A stretch of DNA of 64,000 nt from Nitrospirota bacterium (GTDB lineage Bacteria > Nitrospirota > UBA9217). The DNA is taken from NCBI GenBank assembly GCA_020052615.1, contig JAGVOT010000070.1, positions 1 to 64,000 on the forward strand, read 5' to 3'. Position 1 is the first letter of the stretch, and each line of letters opens with the position of its first letter. Positions 15,734 through 24,336 of this stretch are shown piece after piece. A model generated the notes under the pieces. The model had not been told where the DNA came from. It saw nothing but the letters and a program-made list of their open reading frames with translations, and did not search any database. The position numbers and the translations under genes are program-made.

Positions 15734-17350
15734 ATGAGTAATTTTCGGAGAATAACCCAAGGCCTCTTCCTCCTACTTTTCCTCTTTCTCTTTATCCAGA
15801 CGGAATCCAAGGGGAATGACGAACTGGGTTATCCGGTACGGCTCTTTCTCGATTTTGATCCGCTGATTTTGATCACGACGCTGCTCTCGGCCCACGCGGT
15901 TGCAAAGGCTTTCCTGTTGTCCCTCGTCGTCATCGTCCTTACGATGCTGCTGGGGAGGGTCTTCTGCGGGTGGGTTTGCCCGCTTGGCACGCTGAACAAT
16001 CTCGTTGGTATGCTGAACAAGCGCAGATCACCGGGGACGACCCCCCTTAGGCCCCCCCTTGGCAAGGGGGGAGAAAGGGGGGTGAGCTGGCACCGGGTGA
16101 AGTATTTCATCCTCATCGGCATGCTCGCCTCCGCCCTGTTCACCCTCCAGCCCGTCGGCATCATGGACCCCATTTCGCTGCTCATCAGGTCGTTCTCCCT
16201 GAGCATCTATCCTCTGTTCAATTACGCGGTCCGGTCTGCCTTCGACACGATCTATGCGGTCAGCCCCGCCGGGATCGCAGCGGTGTCCGAACCGGTCTAC
16301 ACGGTCCTCAAGAAGAGCGTGCTGTCCTTCAACCAGTCTTACTACAACCAGAGCGTCTTCATCGGCGTGCTATTCCTCACGGTCCTGGGACTCAATCTCG
16401 TGGAGAAGCGGTTCTGGTGCCGGTATCTCTGCCCGCTCGGCGCGCTGCTGGGGCTGTTATCACGCTTCTCGATACTGAAGCGGAGCGTGAGCGAAGGGTG
16501 CACGGAATGCGGCGCCTGCGCCGGGGTCTGCCAGGGCGCATCGACGCCGGACGTGAAGGGACAGTGGAAGGACGCCGAGTGCTACTACTGCTGGAACTGC
16601 GATGATATCTGCCCGAACAACGCGGTGAGCTTTGGTTTCACGGGAAAAAAGGCCACCCCTGCCATGGACCTCGGCAGGAGACGGCTGGTGGTATCGGTGC
16701 TGTCGGGCATCGCCGCGGTCCCCCTGATCAGGATAACGCCGCTCGGAATGGCGAACGCGAAAGATCCTATTCTGCTCCGGCCGCCGGGGTCGCTTGCGGA
16801 AAAGGAGTTCCTCGCCCGGTGCGTCAAGTGCGGTGAGTGCATGAAGGTCTGTACGACGAACGGCCTCCAACCCACCCTCATGGAAGCCGGACTCGAAGGC
16901 ATCTGGTCGCCGACCCTCGTGCCGCGCATAGGCTACTGCGAGTACCGGTGCACGCTCTGCGGCCAGGTCTGCCCCACGGGCGCGATCAAGAAGCTCCCGC
17001 TCCAGGAAAAGGTAAAGGTCAAGATCGGTCTTGCCATGATCGAAAAGGGGAGGTGTCTCCCCTGGGCCCACGCGACGCCCTGCATCATGTGCGAGGAGGT
17101 CTGCCCCACGCCGAAGAAGGCCATCTGGCTCGAAAAGGCGCAGGTGCGCGACCGGAAGGGGAAGGTCATCACCGTTCAGCAGCCGCGCGTTGACCTCGAG
17201 CTCTGCATCGGCTGCGGCATCTGCGAAGCCAAATGCCCGGTGCTCGGCAGGCCGGCGATCTATGTCTCGAACGTGGGAGAGAGCAGGTCAAAGGAGAACC
17301 AGCTGCTTCTGTCAGAAAGGCAGGAGAATGAACGACACCGTAACGCCTGA
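15734..17350 (+). CDS. Membrane polyferredoxin (NapH/MauN-type 4Fe-4S protein)
   Basis: A 538-residue electron-transfer protein. The N-terminal half has membrane helices and the NapH signatures CGWVCPLGTLNN and CRYLCPLGALLG. The C-terminal half has several 4Fe-4S motifs: CTECGACAGVC, CYYCWNCDDIC, CVKCGECMKVC, CTLCGQVCPTG, CIMCEEVCP and CIGCGICEAKC. It probably carries electrons across or along the membrane to an exported partner such as the DUF362 protein. An in-frame GTG at 15725 is an alternative start. A family F palindrome (16040-16083) lies in frame inside the gene and adds a Pro/Gly-rich loop. Confidence 0.9.
   Translation: MSNFRRITQGLFLLLFLFLFIQTESKGNDELGYPVRLFLDFDPLILITTLLSAHAVAKAFLLSLVVIVLTMLLGRVFCGWVCPLGTLNNLVGMLNKRRSPGTTPLRPPLGKGGERGVSWHRVKYFILIGMLASALFTLQPVGIMDPISLLIRSFSLSIYPLFNYAVRSAFDTIYAVSPAGIAAVSEPVYTVLKKSVLSFNQSYYNQSVFIGVLFLTVLGLNLVEKRFWCRYLCPLGALLGLLSRFSILKRSVSEGCTECGACAGVCQGASTPDVKGQWKDAECYYCWNCDDICPNNAVSFGFTGKKATPAMDLGRRRLVVSVLSGIAAVPLIRITPLGMANAKDPILLRPPGSLAEKEFLARCVKCGECMKVCTTNGLQPTLMEAGLEGIWSPTLVPRIGYCEYRCTLCGQVCPTGAIKKLPLQEKVKVKIGLAMIEKGRCLPWAHATPCIMCEEVCPTPKKAIWLEKAQVRDRKGKVITVQQPRVDLELCIGCGICEAKCPVLGRPAIYVSNVGESRSKENQLLLSERQENERHRNA
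16040..16083. repeat. Palindromic C/G-run repeat inside a coding sequence, family F
   Basis: The sequence ACCCCCCTTAGG, CCCCCCCTTGG, CAAGGGGGG and AGGGGGGT runs as a strong palindrome. In the polyferredoxin frame it reads TTPLRPPLGKGGERGV, in the loop between the first CX3CP motif and the next membrane helix. Repeats of this type are normally intergenic; here one has been accommodated in frame. Confidence 0.7.
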
Positions 17351-17510
17351 AGAACTGGAGACGATGCTGAAGGAACAGATCCCGCCGAAGATCATCAAAG
17401 TGAGGAGAGCATCGGACTTGCCAGGCGATCCTTCAAGCATCCCGGGAGCGGAGTGGAAGGACCCTGAGAAAGTGGCGGAGTAGGCGGGGAAGCCGGTGAA
17501 GAAGCTCTGA
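17328..17510 (+). pseudogene. Rhodanese-like gene remnant with an in-frame stop
   Basis: ATG 17328 has a GCAGGAGA ribosome binding site and overlaps the polyferredoxin end by 23 bases. It encodes MNDTVTPEELETMLKE, then KIIKVRRASDLPGDPSSIPGA, split here by convention: the N-terminal third of a rhodanese domain (the TPEEL helix and DVR-like strand, with Lys in place of Asp). TAG at 17481 stops it after 51 residues; reading through gives GKPVKKL and TGA at 17508, and TGG at 17481 would restore a typical EWAGK sequence. The catalytic cysteine loop is missing. It is probably a decaying or truncated gene. Confidence 0.55.
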
Positions 17511-17617
17511 ACCGCCGGGTGGACTTATGAAGAACTTGAGAAAGACCGTTAACGTTCAGAAAAACTGCCTATTGATTGGTCTTGGTCATTTCATTGGTGT
17601 AAATGCATCGGTGATTA

Positions 17618-17977
17618 ATGCGTTCCATTTCAAAATTACGCAACTCATATAACAGAGATCGAGAACATGATACCCTCGTAGACGGTTATCGCATTAAACT
17701 AATAACCGCATCGAAAAAAAAATACTATATATCTGTTTGTCAGAAGAGTAGTAATAGCGCCCGCGGTGGTGTTATCCCCCATATAGGTCTTGATAGCGGT
17801 GCTAGCATGGATAATGCCGGCGAGTATATTTCTCCAGAGTTTCAAAACTGGGCATTGAAAAATATTGCTCCGCTTTTTAATAAAGAACCTAATGCGAGCA
17901 TTCAATCATTTCATCGTCCATTAGTTTTGTCACCTATGCCCAATAAGTCCATTGCGCTCCTCTCTCCTTCGCGGTAA
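17618..17977 (+). CDS. Low-GC orphan reading frame, possible protein
   Basis: A 119-residue frame beginning MRSISKLRNSYNRDREHD, with a strand-like segment (YRIKLITASKKKYYISVC). It resembles nothing I recognise. The local base composition is clearly more AT-rich than the flanking genes, and no good ribosome binding site is visible. It overlaps the extended upstream frame of the DUF3786 gene. It may be a foreign fragment or not a gene at all. Confidence 0.3.
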   Translation: MRSISKLRNSYNRDREHDTLVDGYRIKLITASKKKYYISVCQKSSNSARGGVIPHIGLDSGASMDNAGEYISPEFQNWALKNIAPLFNKEPNASIQSFHRPLVLSPMPNKSIALLSPSR

Positions 17978-18044
17978 GATATCCCAGCATCGTTATCGTA
18001 ACTCGTGGCCGTGGCGGGAGCACCGCCGCGGTCTGGTATCACGC

Positions 18045-18896
18045 ATGAAAACCATGAAGAAGGCGCATAACGACATGTCCAGGATCACCACCCCGCTTCA
18101 GGTCTATAAGTTCCTGCCGAAGACCAATTGCGGAGAGTGCGGGATATCCACCTGCCTGGCCTTTGCTGCTGCGGTCATCAAACAGGAGAAGAGACTGGCC
18201 GACTGCACGCATCTGGACAAGGAAACGATTGCCCGTTATGAAGGGAAGATCGACAGGCCGGTATCGATGGAGGGCATACGGGAAGACCAGCTGAAAGAGC
18301 TTAAGAAGGCGATCGAAGCGATCGACCTGCGTTCGCGGGCGGAGCTGCTGGGTGGCCGGAGCGACGGCGAGACCCTGATCATCCGGTGCCTGGGAAAGGA
18401 CTTTGAGATCGACCGGTACGGCAACGTCATGTCGCAATGCCATACCCATGCGTGGTTCTCGCTCCCCCTGCTTGATTACGTTCTCCATAGCAGGGGAGAG
18501 GAGTGCGCCGGCAGGTGGGTCCCGTTCAGAGAGCTGGAGAAGGGCGCGACATGGAGCGGTCTTTTCGAGCAGCGTTGCGAAAAACCGCTGAAGCAGATGG
18601 CCGATGCCTATAACGATCTTTTCGAGGACCTGGTGCGCATGTTCAGCGGCACGTCATCGTTCAACAAGTTCAATGCCGATATCTCCGTGGTCCTTTATCC
18701 CCTTCCGAAAGTGCCGGTCCTGATCTGTTACTGGAAGTCTGAGGATGATATCGAATCCAAGCTTCACGTTTTCTTCGACGATACCGCGGAAAAGAACCTT
18801 CCTGTTGAATCGCTCTTTACGCTCGGCACCGGAATTGTGCGTATGCTCGAAAAGATCATGCACAGGCATACAGACGGGAAGAGTGAATTGTCGTAA
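18045..18896 (+). CDS. Iron-sulfur DUF3786 protein
   Basis: A 283-residue cytoplasmic protein. The N-terminus has a 4Fe-4S motif of the CO dehydrogenase/corrinoid type (FLPKTNCGECGISTCLAFA, then a cysteine in LADC). It is followed by a DUF3786 domain (about 105-275; KDFEIDRYGNV, ISVVLYPLPKVPVLICYWK). Such proteins occur in anaerobes with corrinoid or acetyl-CoA metabolism; their reaction is unknown. Start codons at 18045, 18054 and 18075 are all possible; 18075 has AAGAAGG upstream. No operon partner is evident. Confidence 0.82.
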   Translation: MKTMKKAHNDMSRITTPLQVYKFLPKTNCGECGISTCLAFAAAVIKQEKRLADCTHLDKETIARYEGKIDRPVSMEGIREDQLKELKKAIEAIDLRSRAELLGGRSDGETLIIRCLGKDFEIDRYGNVMSQCHTHAWFSLPLLDYVLHSRGEECAGRWVPFRELEKGATWSGLFEQRCEKPLKQMADAYNDLFEDLVRMFSGTSSFNKFNADISVVLYPLPKVPVLICYWKSEDDIESKLHVFFDDTAEKNLPVESLFTLGTGIVRMLEKIMHRHTDGKSELS

Positions 18897-18935
18897 ATAA
18901 TAAAGAATCGAATTCTATACAAAACAGCAGGAATT

Positions 18936-19054
18936 TGTCTCGCAGAGCCGCAGAGCTCGCAGAGAAGTGTAAAAAATACATTTCGAAATAGATCCAAGGG
19001 TTAATGATTTTGATGTAACTCTGCGTCTTCTGCGTCTCTGCGAGAGATGCCCTT
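18936..19054. repeat. Inverted intergenic repeat, family B
   Basis: GTCTCGCAGAGCCGCAGAGC on the left pairs imperfectly with CTCTGCGTCTTCTGCGTCTC on the right. Same family as 3199-3306 and 14066-14103. It fills most of the gap between the DUF3786 gene and the YaeQ gene. Confidence 0.6.
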
Positions 19055-19124
19055 CGTTTCGGTTTGTCCATATTAGGTTGGTTGTTAAAATACAAAAGAC
19101 TGCTTCAATAGGGGAAAGAACCTC

Positions 19125-19673
19125 ATGGCATTGAAATCAACGATCTTCAAAGCGGACCTGCAGATCTCCGACCTGGGCAGGAGCTATTACCACGATCACA
19201 GCCTTACCATCGCGCGCCATCCGTCGGAGAACGATGAACGCCTGATGGTACGTCTCCTTGCCTTTGCCCTGCACGCCGACGAAGCACTGGTCTTTGCCAA
19301 CGGGATGGGGACCGACGATGAGCCTGCCCTCTGGCAGAAGGACCTCACCGGCGCCATTGAGCTCTGGATCGAGGTGGGACAGCCTGAGGAAAAGCGCATT
19401 CGCAGGGCATGCGGCCGCGCGCGACAGGTGGTCATCTACAGTTATGGAGGTCATGGCACCGAAGTGTGGCTGGACCGGTTGAACGGCAACGGCAATCGAG
19501 CCAGGAACCTGACGGTACTACCGCTTCCGGGGTCCTCCACCAAGGCGCTGGCAGCGCTGGCCCAGCGCAGCATGAAGCTGCAGATCACCATCCAGGACGG
19601 ACAGGTCTGGATGAGCGACGGCAAGGAAACTGTCCATATCGAAATGCCTGCTTCAGTTGTTCCACAAGACTGA
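19125..19673 (+). CDS. yaeQ: YaeQ family protein
   Basis: A 182-residue protein matching YaeQ along its length: MALKSTIFKADLQISDL, then ARHPSENDERLMVRLLAFAL, then DLTGAIELWIEVGQPEEKRI, then VIYSYGGHGTEVW. The fold is related to the PD-(D/E)XK nuclease group, and the Asp/Glu-rich core is kept. Early work linked YaeQ to suppression of RfaH loss in enterobacteria, but its role is still unclear. The ATG at 19125 has GGGGAAAG upstream. It stands alone between two gene-poor spacers. Confidence 0.93.
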   Translation: MALKSTIFKADLQISDLGRSYYHDHSLTIARHPSENDERLMVRLLAFALHADEALVFANGMGTDDEPALWQKDLTGAIELWIEVGQPEEKRIRRACGRARQVVIYSYGGHGTEVWLDRLNGNGNRARNLTVLPLPGSSTKALAALAQRSMKLQITIQDGQVWMSDGKETVHIEMPASVVPQD

Positions 19674-20069
19674 ACGCTCGTTCCGGCATGAAAACGCCGT
19701 ACTTTCCCTCTCCCCGTGCCAGTTTTATTCCCGATTCCCCTCGTACCTGAACAGCCCTATCTCTTTTTTGCCGCGATGGATTGGCTTATGGTCCTCTTTC
19801 AACAGTGGAATTCTCCAAGACAATAATGCATAAATCCGATCTGTCTCGCATATCATGAAAGGTCCAACCACGAAGACTGACAAAGGATCAACCGACAAAG
19901 ACCGGTATTTTGATCTTGGGTTTCCTGAGCTGAAGGATCAGACCGAACGATCCAGATTATACGGGTGCATAAGGATATCTATCCGCCCTTATCATACATT
20001 AGTCCACTTCTTCAGTGTCTAGATGTCCTTCCTGTGTTCAACAATATCAGGAACAACTGTGTGGTCCTA
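19674..20069. other. 396-base stretch without a recognised gene
   Basis: Frames are short and not protein-like. The words AACCACGAAGACTGACAAAG and ATCAACCGACAAAG suggest another scrap of interspersed repeat around 19865-19895. A promoter for the downstream thioredoxin-like gene follows at 20070. Confidence 0.4.
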
Positions 20070-20098
20070 TTGACAGTCCACGATGTATTTGGTACTAT
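20070..20098 (+). promoter_or_regulatory. Sigma-70-type promoter for the thioredoxin-like/CcdA genes
   Basis: A perfect -35 box TTGACA (20070-20075), a 17-base spacer and a -10 box TACTAT (20093-20098). Transcription would start near 20105, about 30 bases before ATG 20136, leaving the GGGAGGAG ribosome binding site in the leader. Confidence 0.65.
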
Positions 20099-20135
20099 GT
20101 TGCGGTTTTTCGCAACTAATTGGGAGGAGAACAAA

Positions 20136-20540
20136 ATGGGCAGAATAGGCATGGTAGTATCGTTGTTCGCGGCAATGCTGGCCATTACCGGATGTGAATC
20201 CAAGGTGGGCGGCACGGCGGCCCCGCTGAGCACACCCGATCTTAAACAGGCCCTCGGCGCGGGTAACAAAACGGTCGTCTTCTTTCTGAATCCCCAGGGC
20301 GGGCCGTGTCAGGCGCAGAATGAGGTCCTGGCGAAGCTCCATAAGGACCGGGGCGGCAATTTCAGCGTTGCCTACGTGAATGCCATGAACCCCGCGGACC
20401 AGCAGGCATTCTACGACTACGGCGTACGAAGCCTGCCGACCGTGGTGCTGGTGGACAGCCACGGGAAGATCAGCCGCAACTTCCCGCCGGGCATACAGAC
20501 CTACGAAGCCCTGGCAGCGGCCCTGGACGGGGCGCTCTGA
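20136..20540 (+). CDS. Thioredoxin-like lipoprotein with a monothiol active site
   Basis: A 134-residue exported lipoprotein. The signal peptide ends in the lipobox ITGC (Cys20). The mature part is a thioredoxin fold: KTVVFFLNPQGGPCQAQNE, the SLPTVVLVD cis-proline strand, and a C-terminal helix. The usual CXXC is GGPC, so only the second active-site cysteine remains. That argues against ordinary dithiol chemistry and for a mixed-disulfide or structural role. The start follows GGGAGGAG. Its stop overlaps the CcdA start, so the CcdA protein probably supplies electrons. Confidence 0.82.
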   Translation: MGRIGMVVSLFAAMLAITGCESKVGGTAAPLSTPDLKQALGAGNKTVVFFLNPQGGPCQAQNEVLAKLHKDRGGNFSVAYVNAMNPADQQAFYDYGVRSLPTVVLVDSHGKISRNFPPGIQTYEALAAALDGAL

Positions 20541-21181
20541 TGGACCTCGGCATCGCCAACATCATGCTTGCCCTGGGCGCGGGTTTGGCGAGCGTTCTCT
20601 CGCCCTGCGTCCTTCCCGTGATCCCTGTCGTCATGGCGGGGGCGGATCGGACGGACCGCATCCGGCCGCTACTCGTGGTCCTGGGGCTTGCCGCGACGTT
20701 CATGGCCATGGGGGCATTTTCATCGCTCTTTGGCGCGCTCCTGGTCGGTCGCACGCGTTCCATCGAAGTGGCCGGAGCGCTTATCATTCTGGCCATGGGC
20801 CTGCTGGTGCTGTTCGACCTGAACATCTTCAAGCGGCTCTATCGGCTTTCCAATATCCCGGTGAAGGGCGAGGGCTGGTTCGGCGGGCTGGTCCTAGGTA
20901 TGGCACTGGGGTTGGTCTGGGTCCCCTGCATCGGGCCTTTCCTCTCAAGCATCCTCGCGATGGTCGGCACCAGCGGTCAACTGGCACGGGGAACCATCCT
21001 CCTCGGCTTCTATTCCCTTGGTCTGGCGATCCCGATGCTTGCGGTGGCCTATTCCTCCCACATCCTGCAGAGCAGGCTCAGGGTCCTTTCGCAGCACGAA
21101 GCTGCCCTCCGCTACGTTACGGGCAGCGTTCTCGTCGGCTTCGGTCTCTATTCGATCGTTCTGGGGAATGTCGCCTTTTAA
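20540..21181 (+). CDS. CcdA/DsbD-type thiol-reducing membrane protein
   Basis: A 213-residue protein of six predicted membrane helices that carries reducing power from cytoplasmic thioredoxin across the membrane. Both redox cysteines are seen: ASVLSPCVLPVIPVVM in helix 1 and VWVPCIGPFLS in helix 4. The length fits CcdA, involved in cytochrome c maturation and periplasmic thiol reduction, which suits a window so rich in c-type cytochromes. ATG 20540 overlaps the previous stop (TGATG arrangement), so both genes are one unit. Confidence 0.88.
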   Translation: MDLGIANIMLALGAGLASVLSPCVLPVIPVVMAGADRTDRIRPLLVVLGLAATFMAMGAFSSLFGALLVGRTRSIEVAGALIILAMGLLVLFDLNIFKRLYRLSNIPVKGEGWFGGLVLGMALGLVWVPCIGPFLSSILAMVGTSGQLARGTILLGFYSLGLAIPMLAVAYSSHILQSRLRVLSQHEAALRYVTGSVLVGFGLYSIVLGNVAF

Positions 21182-21271
21182 GGCCGGCAGGGGAGACGTC
21201 CGGTCTCAATGTGACGAACGCTTCTTACACCGGACTGAACACTTCAACGTCCTGCTACTCAATGCAAATGA

Positions 21272-22363
21272 TCATGTCGTCCTCGACCGGCTCATCGCCT
21301 CATCCAGTGCAGTGTTCATGATCTTTCCCTGATAGGTATTCAACGCGCTCCGGATGGCCGGGTCCTCCTGTATCGCCGTATCGATCCCCTTGTTCGCCAG
21401 CAGTTTCACATAGGGCAGGGTCGCGTTCGTGAGCGCGAAGGTCGCTGTTCGCGGGTATGCTCCGGGCATGTTCGCGACGCAGTAGTGGATGATACCGTCG
21501 ATCTCGAACACGGGATCATCATGGGTCGTCGGTCTCGATGTCTCGACGCACCCTCCCTGGTCAACGGATACGTCCACGATCACGGAGCCTCGCTTCATCG
21601 TCTTGAGCATCTCCCGGGTTATCAGGATGGGCGTCCTGCCTCCGGGCACGAGCACCGCGCCGATGACAATGTCGGTATCCCGGATCTCTTCCTCCACTGC
21701 ATGCACCGAGAGGGGCAGGGTGCGCACCCGACCCTTGAACAGTTCGTCGATGCGTTGGAGCCCCGCCGGATCCCGGTTGATCACCACGGTCTCCATGCCC
21801 AGCCCCATGGCCACGCGGGCTGCGTTCGTCCCCACAACGCCGGCGCCGAGGATCACGATCTTCCCGGGACGAACTCCTGATACTCCCGTGGGAAGTATGC
21901 CGGACCCTCCGCGGAACTTCTGGAGATAGAGTGCAGCCATGATCGGCGCCATCCGGCCGGCGACCTCGCTCATGGGGGCAAGGAGCGGGAGCTTATCATC
22001 CTTGATGAGGGTTTCGTAGGCCAGCCCGGTCACTCTTTTGTCAAGCAGTACCTTCGCGAGCTCCGGATTCGGCGCAAGGTGGAGGTAGGTGAACAGCGCC
22101 TGTCCGTGCCGGAGCGAGTCATATTCCGCTACGAGCGGTTCCTTGACCTTCACGACGAGATCTGACCTTTCGAAGAGCCGCTGCTTTGCGGTCATGTCAG
22201 CTCCCGCCCTGCGGTATTCCTCATCGGCGAAACCGCTTCCTATCCCGGCTCCTGTCTCGATCAGGACCGCATGGCCGCATCCTGCCAACTCCCGTACGCC
22301 GGCGGGCGTGATGGCGACGCGAAATTCCTCGGTCTTTATTTCCTTTGGGATCCCGACGATCAT
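21272..22363 (-). CDS. ald: Alanine dehydrogenase
   Basis: NAD-dependent enzyme interconverting alanine with pyruvate and ammonia. The 363-residue protein starts MIVGIPKEIKTEEFRVAITP, split only by its start choice; it has KVKEPL (substrate lysine), FTYLHLAPNPEL (catalytic histidine), the NAD site VILGAGVVGTNAARVAMGLG and IVDVSVDQGGC. The start at 22363 has GGGGTG 4 bases upstream; the longer open frame to 22474 reads into non-conserved sequence. It converges on the CcdA gene with only 90 bases between them. Confidence 0.95.
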   Translation of the reverse strand: MIVGIPKEIKTEEFRVAITPAGVRELAGCGHAVLIETGAGIGSGFADEEYRRAGADMTAKQRLFERSDLVVKVKEPLVAEYDSLRHGQALFTYLHLAPNPELAKVLLDKRVTGLAYETLIKDDKLPLLAPMSEVAGRMAPIMAALYLQKFRGGSGILPTGVSGVRPGKIVILGAGVVGTNAARVAMGLGMETVVINRDPAGLQRIDELFKGRVRTLPLSVHAVEEEIRDTDIVIGAVLVPGGRTPILITREMLKTMKRGSVIVDVSVDQGGCVETSRPTTHDDPVFEIDGIIHYCVANMPGAYPRTATFALTNATLPYVKLLANKGIDTAIQEDPAIRSALNTYQGKIMNTALDEAMSRSRTT

Positions 22364-22627
22364 AAGCACCCCGCTTCCTATACCAAGTATAGCATTGATG
22401 ATGTCACGACGCCCCCGGGCGCAGCGCGAAGGTCTTGACCCCTGCTGCGGTTTGCCGCTGACGGTCAGGACCAATCCTTTTGAACCGTATGCTATCGTCG
22501 AGGTCCGCTAGAGGGGAATTGTCCGTGGTATGCCTGTCTCGCATCTCAAAACAGGGTACGATGCAGGGCGGCCATGCGGCATCTTCGCGAACGCAGAGAG
22601 GGATGCGATCCGGCCGCAAGCGAAAAA

Positions 22628-22661
22628 AGACCGGGCGGCTTGATCATCAGCCGTCCGGTCT
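22628..22661 (-). terminator. Rho-independent terminator of the LysM operon
   Basis: A 13-bp stem (AGACCGGGCGGCT with AGCCGTCCGGTCT, one G-U pair) and an 8-base loop lie 32 bases past the LysM stop codon. On the minus strand it is followed by six T residues (complement of A at 22623-22628). Confidence 0.85.
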
Positions 22662-22692
22662 ATGCAGTGACAAGGGAGGAACGGAGATTCGG

Positions 22693-23901
22693 CTAGTTCT
22701 TATAGATATAACGGTGCCCCGTCGTCATGGTGTCGGTGCTTTTTTTCACGACCGCGGTGGACGTTCGTGATTTCACGATAAAGACCTGGATCTCGCCGAT
22801 AGGCATCGAGATACCGGTCTCCTTGTTTGGTGAACCCATGACCGTGAATGTGTCACCGGCTTCGACGCCGTCCTCTTTTCCTTTGTCGAGATAGACGTAA
22901 TCAACCTGCCCGCTGATGGAGCGCCGGTCCGTAACCTCGAGAATCTGGCCGGAGAGGTTCTTCACCTGATGCTCCTTGGCCGGATAGATCAGGGTCGGCT
23001 CCTGGTAGGGGGCGAGGAGGTTCCCCTTCATGGCAGCGTCGAAGGAGAGCGTGATCCGGGCGACGTAGACATTCGAATCCTTGGCACCGGTGACCTTCAG
23101 GATGCCGTTCACCTTGTACAGCGTACCGTAGGACCGGCGCGTCTCCGGATGTTTGACCTTGTGGACCGGCTGGTAGATGGTGAAGCGGTCACCAATGTTC
23201 ACCGATTCCCGGGACCGGATGACGATGAAGACCTCGTCGTCGTACGCGAGGATGTTCGTCCCGTGGATGCCCTTGTACGGGTCATTTGGTGACCCCTGGA
23301 GGAAATCCTTGCTGTTCTCCTCGCTCACAAAACCGGCGCTGAGCATTGCGTATTTGTCTATGATCGGGGTAGGGGCATCCTCCGGAAGGATGAGACGGCT
23401 GCCGGTCACCGGTGTTTCCGGTTCGGGGGTCAGGCCTTCGATAGAGGTCCGCCTCTGGAAGATGGAAGGAGACTCCGCCTCTTCCTGCGGCGCGGCTGCC
23501 GGCTGCTCCTGCGTCTTCTCAGCGACAGCCTTTTCCTCGACCGCTGTGTCCTCTGGGGTGCTCATGGCGTGTTCTACCGGAGCAAGGCTCGGGATGACAA
23601 GGTTGCTGCCCGGATAGATGAGGTCCGGATCGTTCACGGAAGGATTCGATTTCCAGATGAGCGGCCAAAGAAAGGGATCACGGTAGAAGGCATTGGCGAT
23701 GTCCCAGAGCGTATCTCCCTCCCGGATCAGGTATGTTCCCTGTTGCTCCGGGGCGGGCGCTGCCTCGCCGTTCTGCTGCTGAGGGGACGCAGGGCCTGTC
23801 GGCTGTTCCTGGACCCATGCGGTCGTGGGCAACGATGCGGCGACGAGCAGGATAAGAACGCTCCGTACAGCACGGACTACGGGAATAGACCAACTGGTCA
23901 T
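22693..23901 (-). CDS. LysM-domain peptidoglycan-binding protein
   Basis: A 402-residue exported protein. A Sec signal (about 1-30) is followed by a Gln/Pro-rich linker, one LysM domain (about 55-105; YLIREGDTLWDIANAFYRDP, then PGSNLVIPS), a Glu/Ala/Pro-rich spacer, and a long C-terminal region with beta strands (about 190-400; EVFIVIRSRESVNIGDRFTIY). The layout matches LysM proteins of Geobacter-like bacteria that tether to murein. AGGAGG lies 8 bases before the start. It overlaps the upstream lipoprotein stop by 4 bases. Confidence 0.9.
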   Translation of the reverse strand: MTSWSIPVVRAVRSVLILLVAASLPTTAWVQEQPTGPASPQQQNGEAAPAPEQQGTYLIREGDTLWDIANAFYRDPFLWPLIWKSNPSVNDPDLIYPGSNLVIPSLAPVEHAMSTPEDTAVEEKAVAEKTQEQPAAAPQEEAESPSIFQRRTSIEGLTPEPETPVTGSRLILPEDAPTPIIDKYAMLSAGFVSEENSKDFLQGSPNDPYKGIHGTNILAYDDEVFIVIRSRESVNIGDRFTIYQPVHKVKHPETRRSYGTLYKVNGILKVTGAKDSNVYVARITLSFDAAMKGNLLAPYQEPTLIYPAKEHQVKNLSGQILEVTDRRSISGQVDYVYLDKGKEDGVEAGDTFTVMGSPNKETGISMPIGEIQVFIVKSRTSTAVVKKSTDTMTTGHRYIYKN

Positions 23902-24278
23902 TGTTCCTGCCTCCTCACGGTTTTTTTCTTTTTTGCCTTCTTCTTTTTTACCGTCTTTTTCTTCTCCGGCGCGACCTTCGGCGTGGAAGACCGCTTGGAC
24001 GTGATCTGGCGAGGGGTACGCGAGGCAGGAGCTATGGACTGGCGTTCTTCCAGCGCCTTGACTTTTGAGGAAAGGGCCTCGGTAATGGCTGCCTGCTCCT
24101 CGACCTTTTTCCTGTTCTCATTCTGGAGGTTCTGAAGTTCCAAAAGCTGTTTCTGCAGAACCGTGATCTGCCCATTGGCGGGATCTGCCGGTTGGGGTTG
24201 TACCGCCGGGGCGCATCCGATCAGCACGAATACGATGACTGCCGACAAGGCCGCAACGAATCCTGGACGACCCGTCAT
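23898..24278 (-). CDS. Coiled-coil lipoprotein with a lysine-rich tail
   Basis: A 126-residue lipoprotein. The signal peptide ends in the lipobox LIGC. The mature part has a short Pro-rich linker, a heptad coiled coil (QITVLQKQLLELQNLQNENR onward, to about residue 90), and a C-terminal stretch dominated by lysine (KKKKAKKKKTVRR). The basic tail could bind anionic polymers of the envelope. ATG 24278 is preferred for its AAGGGG site; 24296 is an in-frame alternative. It is co-transcribed with the LysM protein, and the pair may bridge outer membrane and peptidoglycan. Confidence 0.8.
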   Translation of the reverse strand: MTGRPGFVAALSAVIVFVLIGCAPAVQPQPADPANGQITVLQKQLLELQNLQNENRKKVEEQAAITEALSSKVKALEERQSIAPASRTPRQITSKRSSTPKVAPEKKKTVKKKKAKKKKTVRRQEQ

Positions 24279-24336
24279 CCTGCCACCCCTTCCCATCTCC
24301 TGCTTCCTGTCAAAATACGTATCATAAATTTTGTTA

